DNA of 64,000 bases from Schistocerca nitens (taxonomy: Eukaryota; Arthropoda; Insecta; Orthoptera; Acrididae): assembly GCF_023898315.1 (NCBI RefSeq), contig NC_064623.1, positions 21,411,640 through 21,475,639 on the forward strand. Reading direction: 5' to 3'. This document shows, in pieces, positions 46,711 through 57,043 of this stretch; within the stretch, counting starts at the first letter, position 1; each line of letters begins with the position of its first letter. Made by a program: the position numbers and the translations under genes. The notes under the pieces are model-generated. The model saw only the letters and a program-made list of their open reading frames with translations. It had not been told where the DNA came from and ran no database searches.

Positions 46711-46895
46711 TGTGGTGTCTCTGGTTTAGAGTGCCCTATCTTCGTGACTTTGCTTCTTTGGACTGCTTTGTTCCAGTGTTAACTTTCAGCATATAACATG
46801 CTCAACTGCCATATTTGTTGTATACAAGTGATTAATAAGTGTGTATTGAATACTTAGTTGTGTTATCTCTCAACTAATCCTACGTGATAACCACA
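46711..46895 (+). repeat. 3' LTR
   Basis: It is 185 bp and matches the 5' LTR, with TGTGG start and CACA end. A short purine-rich stretch (GGGCGAGGG, 46700-46708) just upstream could be the polypurine tract. Confidence 0.88.
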
Positions 46896-46899
46896 GACT

Positions 46900-47540
46900 C
46901 AATCTGTGGTAAGGCTGGCTGTGCTGCTACCTTTACCATCAATCTCCTGTATGAAACTTCTTGGCAGGTTAACTGGTCACATACCATTGTCCTTTTTTTG
47001 GGGTACAAATATTTTATTTATTTCTATGCAAGCAATGAGGTTTTAGCTCTGATTATTGTAACTGAAAGATGGACTTACTGCTATAATACATGGAAACTGA
47101 AACAATTTTTCTTCAATTAGTTTGTTTTAGGAAAGGAATTAATTTGTCTATTTGCTGTCTTCACACTCAGCTACACTGTATGTTTGCTGGTGGTTCCTGT
47201 ACGACTGTAGTAGTTGTACAGTACAACAATGAATTCTGATTTAGCTGTCTGGGTGTATTTGTTATGAATGTACAGATGTCCATGTAAGATTCAGTAGCCT
47301 GTATTTCAGATGTCCAGAAGCATCCCAGTAATGGGACAATGGCATGTTACATTATCAATCTTTTGTTGATGTAGCCTCTTATTGTACACACATCTTACAT
47401 ACAAAAATTACTATTTACATTCTTTAGATCTGCTTTCTTTATATTATATGAAATTTTCCCACCATTTAAATTTTCCCTCATTCACATTTTATGATTCCAA
47501 CAGGATAATAACATGACGCATGGACTTACAGTTTAAGAAA
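46900..47540. other. No gene recognised
   Basis: A short scrap of the tRNA-like repeat ('atgaaacttcttggcaggtt', 46951-46970) is present. The rest is AT-rich and unassigned. Confidence 0.5.
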
Positions 47541-47544
47541 TTTT

Positions 47545-48870
47545 AGCAGAACTGGAGAACGATGAAGTGAGAGAAGATAAAGCTGGTGACTCAGAATTGG
47601 TGATTGTTCCACACGATGCAGATGAATAACAAATAAAGAGGACATTTGATAAAAATGCACTGAACAATGATTGTATTGTACATGTAGCAGGTACTTTAGA
47701 ACTTACAACAAGCAAGGATGAAGGTAATGTTACCGATTTAACTCCAGGAGCCAAGAGAATAAAAACATTAGGAAATGGAGTGGAAAGTGGTGAAGTACCC
47801 ACAAAATGTACAAATGTAAGTGGTATAAATGCGAACCAATGTACACAAATACTAATGAACAAGATAAGGAAAATGAAAATGACATTGCAGAATGTCTATT
47901 AAACAATACAGCACCCCATGTGTTTGAGGAATTTTTTTCCTGGGGAATTGTTGATTATTATTACTGAAAAAAGCAAAACGTATGCTTTCAAACATAACAT
48001 AAATTTTCTTCTAACCAAAGAACAACTAAAATCCTTTATTGGCATAGTACTTCTGAGTGTCTATCAAAAGCTTCCCTATGAGAGTATGTAGTGGGAACAC
48101 ACTTCACATGTTGGTGTTCCTTTAGTCTTCAACTGCATGCCACGAAATAAGTTTTTGGAAATAAGATGATCTATCCATCTGAATGACAACTCCAAAATAG
48201 ACAGATGTGACAAGATGTACAATCTCAGGTTGTACTTTGAAATACTGAAAAAGGAATTTGGTACATTTACTCTACTTAGTTCAAAGCTCTCTCTCTTGAT
48301 GAAATAGTGGTACATTATTATGGCAAACATTCAGCTAAGATATTTCTGGAGGGAAAGCCTGTCAGATTTGGACATAAAATATGGTGTCTTACAAGATTCA
48401 GTGACTTTCTTTATGGTTTTTCACCATACAATGGCAAGACTTACAATAAACAGAATCCTTTGGGTTCAAGGGTAATAAAGGAACTAATCAGCATGATTTC
48501 AGAATTAGGGTATCCAAATCACAAGTTTTTCTTTGACAACTTTTTCACCAATGTTGAGTCTGTCATCACCCTGGGAAAGAGGAAAATGAAAGCTGCTGGA
48601 ATAATAAGAGATGTGAGCTAATGCATGTCCCTTTGTTGACACAAGAAAAACAGCAAAAGAAAATGAATGAGGATTCTATGACTACATGTTTGACAAAAAG
48701 AACTATATCCAGGAAACCACTTCACTGGGCCAAGTAAAACACAGAAGAGATTTGTGTACCACAATAGAAAAAAATAAATAAATAAATAAAAAATAAAACC
48801 TGACAAAACTGTGCAATAGGTGCAATGTTGGTGTGCATGACACGTGTTTTGTTTCATTTCCTACTGAACA
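47545..48870 (+). mobile_element. piggyBac-like transposase relic
   Basis: Plus-strand frames read piggyBac-type blocks in order. An acidic N-terminus (LAELENDEVREDKAGDSE) comes first, then LLTKEQLKSFIGIVLLSVYQ near 48010-48070. MPRNKFLEIR lies near 48135 and HLNDNSKIDRCDKM near 48180. The frame 48307-48621 has GKPVRFGHKIWCLTRFSDF, NPLGSRVIKELISM and FFFDNFFTNVESVITLGKRK. These surround the catalytic Asp of this family (FFFDNFF). Then DTRKTAKENE and, near 48800-48860, a C-terminal cysteine-rich piece ('tgcaatgttggtgtgcatga'). Several stops and shifts; dead. I found no inverted ends or TTAA pair. Confidence 0.75.
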
Positions 48871-49112
48871 GACAATCAATATCATTACAGTGCTTTTATT
48901 TTTTTCTCGTTTCTTACAGTTTTATGCATTGACAATATTGCTGAGCATTTTGATAGCTCATTTTTCCAATGTCACAAAAATGGAACAGTCTGCAATTTTT
49001 TTTCTAACACATTGGAATTTTATTTTAAACCACTATTTCTTTCATTTGTCACACGAGGCATATTACTATAACAAGGCTTCAAAAAGTAAACTAACAAAAT
49101 TAGGCAAGTAAT

Positions 49113-49510
49113 GGGTTAAAACTGTGTGCCAGACTGGGACATGAAAGTGGGACCTCTGTACTTCGTGGTCTGGAGCTCACCTGTCTCTCAGCTTTTTTTC
49201 TGCCAGTACCTCTTCTGCTACCTTCAAACTACTGAAAGTGCTTCCGAGCAGACACACAATTTTAACCTGCCGAGAAGTTTCAAATCAACCCACACTCTGA
49301 TGCAGAGTTGGCTGTGGTTAAATCACATCTCCGCAATATCCTTTCTTCCAGGAGTGCTAGTCATGCAGGGTTGCAAGAGAACTCCTTTCGAAGGCAAGAG
49401 ATGAAGTACTAGCAAACGTGAACTGTCGCCAAAATTCATAAATTGTGCTTGACTTGCTCAGTTGGTAGAGCACTTGCCCACAAATGGCAAGGGTCCCAGG
49501 TTTCTGTCCC
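49113..49510. repeat. tRNA-like dispersed repeat, two units in opposite orientation
   Basis: 49113-49290 runs in one direction ('taaaactgtgtgccagac', later 'taacctgccgagaagtttca'). 49290-49510 runs in the other, with the tRNA-like block reading on the plus strand (GCTCAGTTGGTAGAGCACTT at 49457-49476). It joins directly to the 3' end of the minus-strand RTE. Confidence 0.65.
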
Positions 49511-49517
49511 TTCTGGT

Positions 49518-52180
49518 GGTGGTTGCTGTCATGGTCTTCAGTCCGAAGACTGGTTTGATGCAGCTCTCCATGCTATTCTAACCCATGCAAGTCTCTTCCT
49601 CTGAATGACTACTGCAACCTATATCCATCTCTTGGTCTCCTTCAAAAATTTTTATCCCTGATACTTCTCTCCAGTATCAAGTCAGTAATCTGTTGACGTC
49701 TCAGAATGTGTTCTATCAACCGGTACCTCCTCTTAGTCAAGCTGTGCCACAGATTACTTTTCTCCTCAGTTGTATTCAGTACCTCTTCATTAGTTATGCT
49801 ATATACCCACCTAATTTTCAGCATTCTTCTGCAGAACAATTGAAAAACTATTTTTCTTCTAGTCTAAACTGTTTTTGTCAATGATTCACTTTCATACATG
49901 GCTACACGACAGCAAATACCTTCAGAAAAGATTTTCTAACACTTAAATTTACATTTGATGTTAACAAATTCTTCTTCCTCGGAAACATTTTTCTTACCAT
50001 TGCCTCTCTTCATTTCATGTCCTTTCTATTTTGGCCATTATTAGTCATTTGTTTCTTAATCTAATTCCCTCAGCATCAATTGATTTAATTCAACTACATT
50101 TGACTATCCGTGTTTTGCTGTTGCTGATGTTCAGTTTATATTCTCCTTTAAAGACATCTTCCACTCCATTCTACTGCTCTTCGAAGTCCTTTGCTGTCTC
50201 TGACAGAGTACAGTGTCATCGACAAACTTCAAGGTTTTTATGTTTTCTCCCTGAACTTTAGTTCTTTCTGAACAAATTTTTCTTTTGTTTCCTTTACTGC
50301 TTGCTCAGTGAATAGATTGAATAACACTGGGGATAGGCCACAACCCTGTCTCTCTCTCTCTCTTCCCAACCATTGCTTCCCTTTCATGGCCCTTGACTCT
50401 TACAACTGCTGTCGTGTTACTGTACAAGTAGTAAACAGCCTTTTGCTCCTTAAATTTTACCCATGCTACCTTCAGAATTTCAAAGAGAGTATTCCAGTCA
50501 ACATTGTGAAAAGCTTTCTCTACGTCTACAGGCACTATAAACTTAGGTTTGCCTTTCCTTAACTATTCTTCTTAAATAAGCTGTAGAGTCAGTATTGTCT
50601 TGCAAGTTCCTACATTTTTCAGGAATCCAAACTGATCTTACTCAAAGTCAGCTTCTACCAGTTCTTCCATTCTTGTTTAAAGAATTTATGTTAATATTTT
50701 GCCAACGAATTTTTAAACTGGCAGTTTGGTAATTTTCACACCTGTCACCAACTGCTTTCTTTGGAACTGGAATTATTACATTCTTCCTGAAGTCTGAGGA
50801 TATTTCACTTGTTTCATACATCTTGCACACCATATGGAAAAGTTTTGTCACGAGTGCCTCTCCCACAGATACCACCACTTCTGATGGAATGTTGTCTACT
50901 CCTGGGGCCTTGTTTCGATATAGATCTTTCAGTGCTCTGTCAAATTCTTCTTGCAGTATTGTACATCTCATCTTCATCTATGTCCTCTTACCATTCTATA
51001 ATACTGCCTTCAAGTTCATCTCTCTTGTGTAGCCCTTTACACACTCCTGTCTTTTAGCTTTCCCTTTTTTGCTTAGTACTGGTTTTCCATCTGAACTTTT
51101 GATATTCATTCAGCTGCTTGTCTTTTCTTCAAAGGCCTCTTTAATTTTCCTGTAGGTGGTACCTATCTTTCCCCTAGTGATATATGCTTCTAAATCTTTA
51201 CATTCATTCTCTAGTGATTCCAGCTTATTCATTCTGCACTTCCTATCAATCTCATTTTTTTTAGACATTTGAATTTCCTTTTGCCTGCTTCATTTTTATA
51301 TTTCCTCTTTTCATCAATTACATTCAGTACCTCCGATCACATTCATTATCCATGGATGGAATGTAACCATACTAGTGATGAAAGCTGCTACTCACCATAT
51401 AGCGGAGATGCTGAGTTGCGACAGGCACAACAAAAAGATTCACACAATTATAGCTTTCGGCCATAAAAGCCTTTGTCAGCAGTAGACACTTCATAACCAA
51501 TTAATCGTGGTCAGAGTCCAAATCTGCCCCTGGAAATGTCTTACAATTTAAAATCTGATTCCGAAATCTCTGTCTTTCAATCACATAATCAGTCTGAAAC
51601 CTTCTGGTGTCTCCAGGTCTCTTCCTCGCATACAACCTTTCTTCTGTGGTTTTTAAACCAAATGTTAGCTATAATTAAATTATGCTCTAAGCAAAATTCT
51701 ACCAAGTGACTTCCTCTGTCATTCCTTTTCCTCGGTCCATATTCGCCTACTATTTTTCCTTCTCTTTGTTTTGCCAATATTGAATTCCAGTTCCCCATCA
51801 CAGTTAAAATTTGTTTCCCTTACCCAGCTGAATCACTTCTTTTATCCCAACGTGCATTTCTTTGATCTCTTCAACATCTGCGAAGCTTGTTGACATAGAA
51901 ATTTGTACTCATGTGGAGGGTGTGGGCTTAACGCCTATCTTGGTTACAACAATGTGTTTACTATGCTGCTCATAGCAGCTTTGCCGCATTCCTATTTACT
52001 TTTTCATTATTGGAACTACTCTTGCATTATCCCTGGTGATGATGTATTTATAACCCTTCACTCATCTGGCCAGAAGTTATGTTACTGTACTTCACTAGTC
52101 CCCCACTATAACTTGAACCTATTTATTTTCCTTTTTAAATTTTCTAACTTTACTGCCTGGCTAAGGACTCTTAACATTAC
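49518..52180 (-). mobile_element. RTE-type LINE, decayed
   Basis: It is the same family as 9964-12834. From 52180 downward the minus strand shows the first endonuclease block in pieces, GNWNSILAKQREGKIVGEYG (51800-51740), NKAPGVDNIPSEVVVSVGEA (about 50910), VDVEKAFHNVDWNTLFEILK (50530-50470) and CRRMLKIRWVYSITNEEVL (49833-49777). The 3' end at about 49518 matches that of the better copy ('gaagaccatgacagcaacca'). Many frameshifts. A fragment of a third PLE-type tail interrupts it at 51375-51490. Confidence 0.8.
51375..51490 (-). repeat. Fragment of a third PLE-type tail
   Basis: 'actcaccatatagcggagat' to 'agcctttgtcagcag' interrupts the RTE. On the minus strand it has CTGCTGACAA, a hairpin GGCTTTTATGGCC and then GAAAGC, the same layout as the tails of the other two PLE families. 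I remember it as a common orthopteran repeat end. Confidence 0.55.
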
Positions 52181-52560
52181 ACACTCCAACCTGCAGAACA
52201 CCTTTTTTCTCTCCTGATGACGAAATCTGATGGCTAATGTTACAAGGCCAGATCAGTCAGTCATCCAGACTGTCGCTCCTTCAACTACTGAAAATGCTTC
52301 TGCCCCTCCGCTCCTGTTCAGGAACCACACTTATGCTTACTTACCTGAAAATGCTAAAAAAAATCTTATAATATATATTAATATTTGTAAATCTGGTAAT
52401 GAAAAAAATGATTTTCATAGTGGTACAGTGAAACAGGTCTTAGCATCATCTTATGGTCTGTTGTAGACTGTGATCTACCCTACAGCTCATTAATTTCAAT
52501 ACACCCTGCTATTTCAGATTTAAAACACAAATCAAATGTTATTTCTCACAAAATATAATT
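52181..52560. other. No gene recognised
   Basis: AT-rich spacer between the RTE and the PLE tail cluster, with no recognisable feature. Confidence 0.45.
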
Positions 52561-52563
52561 ACA

Positions 52564-52567
52564 TTGA

Positions 52568-52602
<35 letters not shown>

Positions 52603-52755
52603 TGCTGGCAGGTCGATAGACACACAAACAAACACAAACATACACACAAAATTCAAGCTTTCGCAACCAACGGTTGCTTCATCAGGAAAGAGGCGAGGAG
52701 AGGGGAAAGACGAAAGGATGTGGGTTTTAAGGGAGAGGGCGAGCGCGCGCGCGCG

Positions 52756-52818
<63 letters not shown>

Positions 52819-53439
52819 CCATCCGCACATACACAGACACAAGCAGACATTTGTAAAGGCCAAGAGTTTGGGCAGAGTTGGAAAAAATGGAGCACATTGC
52901 TTTTCCAAGGACTCACTATGTAGCATAAATCATCAAATAATACACAGTAATTTAATTGGGGTCTCCAACACTGATCAACAGCTTCTAGAAGTCTGAAAAC
53001 GAAGACAAATATACATGATAAAATCTATACACTAAAGTATCCCCAAATTGAAATCAGCATCAAATAAACCATCCTTCAAAAAGAGTTCCAAGACTTACAG
53101 TATTCTTCATTTGTACGTGATGTGCATGTAGTAACTATGGTGGGCTAGAACTAACAACTGTAAACAACAGACTTGCATTTGACCATTCAGATGCGTGCAG
53201 GGAGTGTTAAGTAGTGGGAGTGTATACCTGTCCTTTTTTCCCCCTAAGGTAAGTCTTTCCGCTCCCGGGATTGGAGTGACTCCTTGCCCTCTCCCTAAAA
53301 ACCCACATCCTTTCGTCTTTCCCTCTCCTTCTCTCTTTCCTGATGAGGCAGCAGTTTGTTGCGAAAGCTTGAATTTCGTGTGTATGTTTGTGTGTCTGTC
53401 GACCTGCCAGCACTTTCATTTGGTAAGTCACATCATCTT

Positions 53440-53443
<4 letters not shown>
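52564..53443. repeat. Inverted pair of PLE tails with unrelated spacer
   Basis: 52598-52880 (minus sense) and 53214-53443 (plus sense) are PLE family-1 tails facing outward. (CA)n runs lie at 52571-52597 and 52758-52817, with a GCGC run near 52741-52755. The ~330-bp middle (52881-53213) is not PLE and is unassigned. Confidence 0.75.

Positions 53444-53506
<63 letters not shown>
53444..53506. repeat. (TA)n microsatellite
   Basis: About 63 bp of alternating TA sits between two PLE tails that face each other. Confidence 0.95.
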
Positions 53507-53507
<1 letters not shown>

Positions 53508-53839
53508 GAAAGCGCTGGCACGTCGATAGATACACAAAATTCAAGCTTTCGCAACAAACTGTTGCCTCATCAGGAAAGAGGGAAAGATGAAAGGATGTGG
53601 GTTTTAAGGGAGAGGGTAAGAAGTCATTCCAATCCCGGGAGCGGAAAGACTTACCTTAGCGGGAAAAAAGGACGGGTATACACTCGCGCACACACACACA
53701 TATCCATCCACACAGATACAGACACAAGCAGACATATTTAAAGACAAAGAGTTTGGGCAGAGATGTCAGCCGAGGCGGAAGTGAAGAGGCAAAGGTGATG
53801 TTGAATGACAGGTGAGGTATGAGTGGCGGCAACTTGAAA

Positions 53840-55306
53840 TTAGCGGAGATTGAGGCCTGGTGGGTAACGGGAAGAGAGGATATATTGAAGAGCAAGTTCC
53901 CATCTCCGGAGTTCGGATAGGTTGGTGTTGGTGGGAAGTATCAGGATAACCCGGACGGTGTAACACTGTGCCAAGATGTGCTGGCCGTGCACCAAGGCAT
54001 GTTTAGCCACAGGGTGATCCTCATTACCAACAAACACTGTCTGCCTGTGTCCATTCATGCGAATGGACAGTTTGTTGCTGGTCATTCCCACATACAATGC
54101 GTCACAGTGTAGGCAGGTCAGTTGGTAAATCACGTGGGTGCTTTCACATGTGGCTCTGCCTTTGATCGTGTACACCTTCCGGGTTACGGGACTGGTGTAG
54201 GTGGTGGTGGGAGGGTGCATGGGACAGGTTTTACACCGGGGGCGGTTACAAGGATAGGAGCCAGAGGGTAGGGAAGGTGGTTTGGGGATTTCATAGGGAT
54301 GAACTAAGAGGTTACAAAGGTTAGGTGGACGGCGGAAAGACACTCTTGGTGGAGTGGGGAGGATTTCATGAAGGATGGATCTCATTTCAGGGCAGGATTT
54401 GAGGAAGTCGTATCCCTGCTGGAGAGCCACATTCAGAGTCTGATCCAGTCCCGGAAAGTATCCTGTCACAAGTGGGGCACTTTTGTGTTTCTTCTGTGGG
54501 AGGTTCTGGGTTTGAGAGGATGAGGAAGTGGCTCTGTTTATTTGCTTCTGTACCAGGTCGGGAGGGTAGTTGCGGGATGCGAAAGCTGTTGTCAGGTTGT
54601 TAGTGTAATGGTTCAGGGATTCCGGACTGGAGCAGATTCGTTTGCCATGAAGACCTAAGCTGTAGGGAAGGGACCGTTTGATGTGGAATGGGTGGCAGCT
54701 GTCGTAATGGAGGTACTGTTGCTTGTTGGTGGGTTTGATGTGGACGGACGTGTGAAGCTGGCCATTGGACAGGTGGAGGTCAACATCAAGGAAAGTGGCA
54801 TGGGATTTGGAGTAGGACCAGGTGAATCTGATGGAACCAAAGGAGTTGAGGTTGGAGAGGAAATTCTGGAGTTCTTCTTCACTGTGAGTCCAGATCATGA
54901 AGATGTCATCAATAAATCTGTACCAAACTTTGGGTTGGCAGGCCTGGGTAACCAAGAAGGCTTCCTCTAAGCGACCCATGAATAGGTTGGCATACGAGGG
55001 GGCCATCCTGGTACCCATGGCTGTTCCCTTTAATTGTTGGTATGTCTGGCCTTCAAAAGTGAAGAAGTTGTGGGTCAGGATGAAGATGGCTAAGGTAATG
55101 AGGAAAGAGGTTTTAGGTAGGGTGGCAGGTGATCGGCGTGAAAGGAAGTGCTCCATCGCAGCGAGGCCCTGGACGTGCGGAATATTTGTGTATAAGGAAG
55201 TGGCATCAATGGTTACAAGGATGGTTCTGGGGGTAACGGATTGGGTAGGGATTCCAGGCGTTCGAGAAAGTGGTTGGTGTCTTTGATGAAGGATGGGAGA
55301 CTGCAT
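53840..55306 (-). CDS. PLE reverse transcriptase (partial) plus GIY-YIG endonuclease, open 488 codons
   Basis: It is open from 55306 to 53840. The reverse transcriptase part has TIDATSLYTNIPH (31-43), the palm block GTAMGTRMAPSYANLFMGRL (94-113) and RFIDDIFMIW (130-139) with the Asp pair at 133-134. HIKPTNKQQYLHYDSCHPFH follows. A Cys-rich linker (CNRPRCKTCPMHPP) leads into GIY-YIG: VIYQLTCLHCDALYVGMTSNK (about 392-412), RMNGHR, and a C-terminal RRWELALQYI. The N-terminal reverse transcriptase third is missing; a -1/+1 shift near 55215 separates it from a further upstream piece (QHLKPITCSLPSFIKD). PLE proteins copy their RNA and use the GIY-YIG nuclease to open target DNA. Confidence 0.85.
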   Translation of the reverse strand: MQSPILHQRHQPLSRTPGIPTQSVTPRTILVTIDATSLYTNIPHVQGLAAMEHFLSRRSPATLPKTSFLITLAIFILTHNFFTFEGQTYQQLKGTAMGTRMAPSYANLFMGRLEEAFLVTQACQPKVWYRFIDDIFMIWTHSEEELQNFLSNLNSFGSIRFTWSYSKSHATFLDVDLHLSNGQLHTSVHIKPTNKQQYLHYDSCHPFHIKRSLPYSLGLHGKRICSSPESLNHYTNNLTTAFASRNYPPDLVQKQINRATSSSSQTQNLPQKKHKSAPLVTGYFPGLDQTLNVALQQGYDFLKSCPEMRSILHEILPTPPRVSFRRPPNLCNLLVHPYEIPKPPSLPSGSYPCNRPRCKTCPMHPPTTTYTSPVTRKVYTIKGRATCESTHVIYQLTCLHCDALYVGMTSNKLSIRMNGHRQTVFVGNEDHPVAKHALVHGQHILAQCYTVRVILILPTNTNLSELRRWELALQYILSSRYPPGLNLR

Positions 55307-55377
55307 GTAATGGGTTTAAGGTGTTGATCTATGTAGGCAGGTTGAAGGTGTTGATCTACGTAGGCATTACATACCTG

Positions 55378-56610
55378 ACCCACAACTTCTTCACTTTTGA
55401 AGACCAGACATACCAACAACTAAAGGGAACAGCCATGGGTACCAGGATGGCCCCTTCGTATGCCAACCTATTCATGGGTCGCTTAGAGGAAGCATTCTTG
55501 GTTACCCAGGCCTGCCAACCCAAAGTTTGGTACAGATTTATTGATGACATCTTCATGATCTGGACTCACAGTGAAGAAGAACTCCAGAATTTCCTCTCCA
55601 ACCTCAACTCCTTTGGTTCCATCAGATTCACCTGGTCCTACTCCAAATCCCATGCCACTTTCCTTTATGTTGACCTCCACCTGTCCAATGGCCAGCTTCA
55701 CACGTCCGTCCACATCAAACCCACCAACAAGCAACAGTACCTCCATTACGACAGCTGCCACCCATTCCACATCAAACGGTCCCTTCCCTACAGCTTACGT
55801 CTTCGTGGCAAACGAATCTGCTCCAGTCCGGAATCCCTGAAGCATTACACGAACAACCTGACAACAGCTTTCGCATCCCGCAACTACCCTCCCGACCTGG
55901 TACAGAAGCAAATAACCAGAGCCACTTCCTCGTCCTCTCAAACCCAGAACCTCCCACAGAACCACAAAAGTGCCCCACTTGTGACAGGATACTTTCCGGG
56001 ACTGGATCAGACTCTGAATGTGGCTCTCCAGCAGGGATACGACTTCCTCAAATCCTGCCCTGAAATTAGATCCATCCTTCATGAAATCCTCCCCACTCCA
56101 CCAAGAGTGTCTTTCCGCCGTCCACCTAACCTTTGTAACCTTTTAGCTCATCCCTATGAAATCCCCAAACCACCTTCCCTACCCTCTGGCTCCTACCCTT
56201 GTAACCGCCCCTGGTGTAAAACCTGTTCCATGCACCCTCCCACCACCACCTACACCAGTCCTGTAACCCGGAAGGTGTACACGATCAAAGGCAGAGCCAC
56301 ATGTGAAAGCACCCACGTGATCTACCAACTGACCTGCCTACACTCTGATGCATTCTATGTGGGAATGACCAGCAACAAACTGTCCATTCGCATGAATGGA
56401 CACAGGCAGACAGTGTTTGTTGGTAATGAGGATCACCCTGTGGCTAAACATGCCTTGGTGCACGGCCAGCACATCTTGGCACAGTGTTACACCGTCCGGG
56501 TTATCCTGATACTTCCCACTAACACCAACCTATCCAAACTCCGGAGATGGGAACTTGCTCTTCAATATATCCTCTCTTCCCGTTATCCACCAGGCCTCAA
56601 TCTCCGCTAA
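55378..56610 (+). CDS. Second PLE copy: reverse transcriptase C-terminal half plus GIY-YIG, open
   Basis: It mirrors the minus-strand copy almost residue for residue from HNFFTFEDQTYQQLKGTAMG to the end. RFIDDIFMIW and the GIY-YIG block (VIYQLTCLHSDAFYVGMTSN) are present. Differences include Tyr for Asp in ATFLYVDLHL (minus copy: ATFLDVDLHL), Ser for Cys in LHSDAF, and one missing residue in LPQ-NHKSA. The frame is open back to 55270, but that upstream part is loop sequence. Being 5'-truncated in the palm, it cannot make an active enzyme alone. Confidence 0.82.
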   Translation, partial: THNFFTFEDQTYQQLKGTAMGTRMAPSYANLFMGRLEEAFLVTQACQPKVWYRFIDDIFMIWTHSEEELQNFLSNLNSFGSIRFTWSYSKSHATFLYVDLHLSNGQLHTSVHIKPTNKQQYLHYDSCHPFHIKRSLPYSLRLRGKRICSSPESLKHYTNNLTTAFASRNYPPDLVQKQITRATSSSSQTQNLPQNHKSAPLVTGYFPGLDQTLNVALQQGYDFLKSCPEIRSILHEILPTPPRVSFRRPPNLCNLLAHPYEIPKPPSLPSGSYPCNRPWCKTCSMHPPTTTYTSPVTRKVYTIKGRATCESTHVIYQLTCLHSDAFYVGMTSNKLSIRMNGHRQTVFVGNEDHPVAKHALVHGQHILAQCYTVRVILILPTNTNLSKLRRWELALQYILSSRYPPGLNLR

Positions 56611-57043
56611 TTTCAAGTTGCCGCCACTCATACCTCACCTGTCATTCAACAACATCTTTGCCTCTGCACTTCCGCCTCGACTGACATCTCTGCCCAAACT
56701 CTTTGTCTTCAAATATGTCTGCTTGTTTCTGTATATGTGTGGATGGATATGTGTGTGTGTGTGCGCGAGTGTATACCCGTCCTTTTTTCCCCCTAAGGTA
56801 AGTCTTTCCGCTCCCGGGATTGGAATGACTCTTTACCCTCTCCCTTAAAACCCACATCCTTTCTTCTTTCCCTCTCCTTCCCTCTTTCCTGATGAGGCAA
56901 CAGTTTGTTGCGAAAGCTTGAATTTTGTGTGTATGTTTGTGTGTATCGACGTGCCAGTGCTTTCGTTTGGTAAGTCACATCATCTTTGTTTTAGATATAT
57001 TTTTTCCCACGTGGAATGTTTCCTTCTATTATATATCCCCCAG

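Larger units (their letters stand above)
41422..46895 (+). mobile_element. Ty3/gypsy-type LTR retrotransposon, decayed
   Basis: Both LTRs, a primer-binding-site-like sequence and, in order, gag, protease, reverse transcriptase, RNase H and integrase remnants are visible. The 4-bp word GACT flanks the element at 41418-41421 and 46896-46899, the target duplication size expected for this superfamily. Total length is 5,474 bp. The pol order (protease, RT, RNase H, integrase) and the protein motifs place it in Ty3/gypsy. No envelope-like ORF follows integrase. Many frameshifts and stops are present; no protein is intact. The body is clearly more C-rich than the neighbouring DNA. Confidence 0.88.
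53507..56965. mobile_element. Two PLE copies head to head: a 3.46-kb near-palindrome
   Basis: The left arm 53507-55079 (minus-sense copy) and the right arm 55374-56965 (plus-sense copy) are inverted copies of nearly the same 1.58-kb sequence, covering the tail, the GIY-YIG endonuclease and the reverse transcriptase C-terminal half. Their proteins differ at only a few percent of residues. The 294-bp loop (55080-55373) holds extra reverse transcriptase sequence belonging to the minus copy only and a 27-bp tandem duplication near 55318-55367. The right copy's tail extends beyond the arm to about 57043. Confidence 0.88.
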
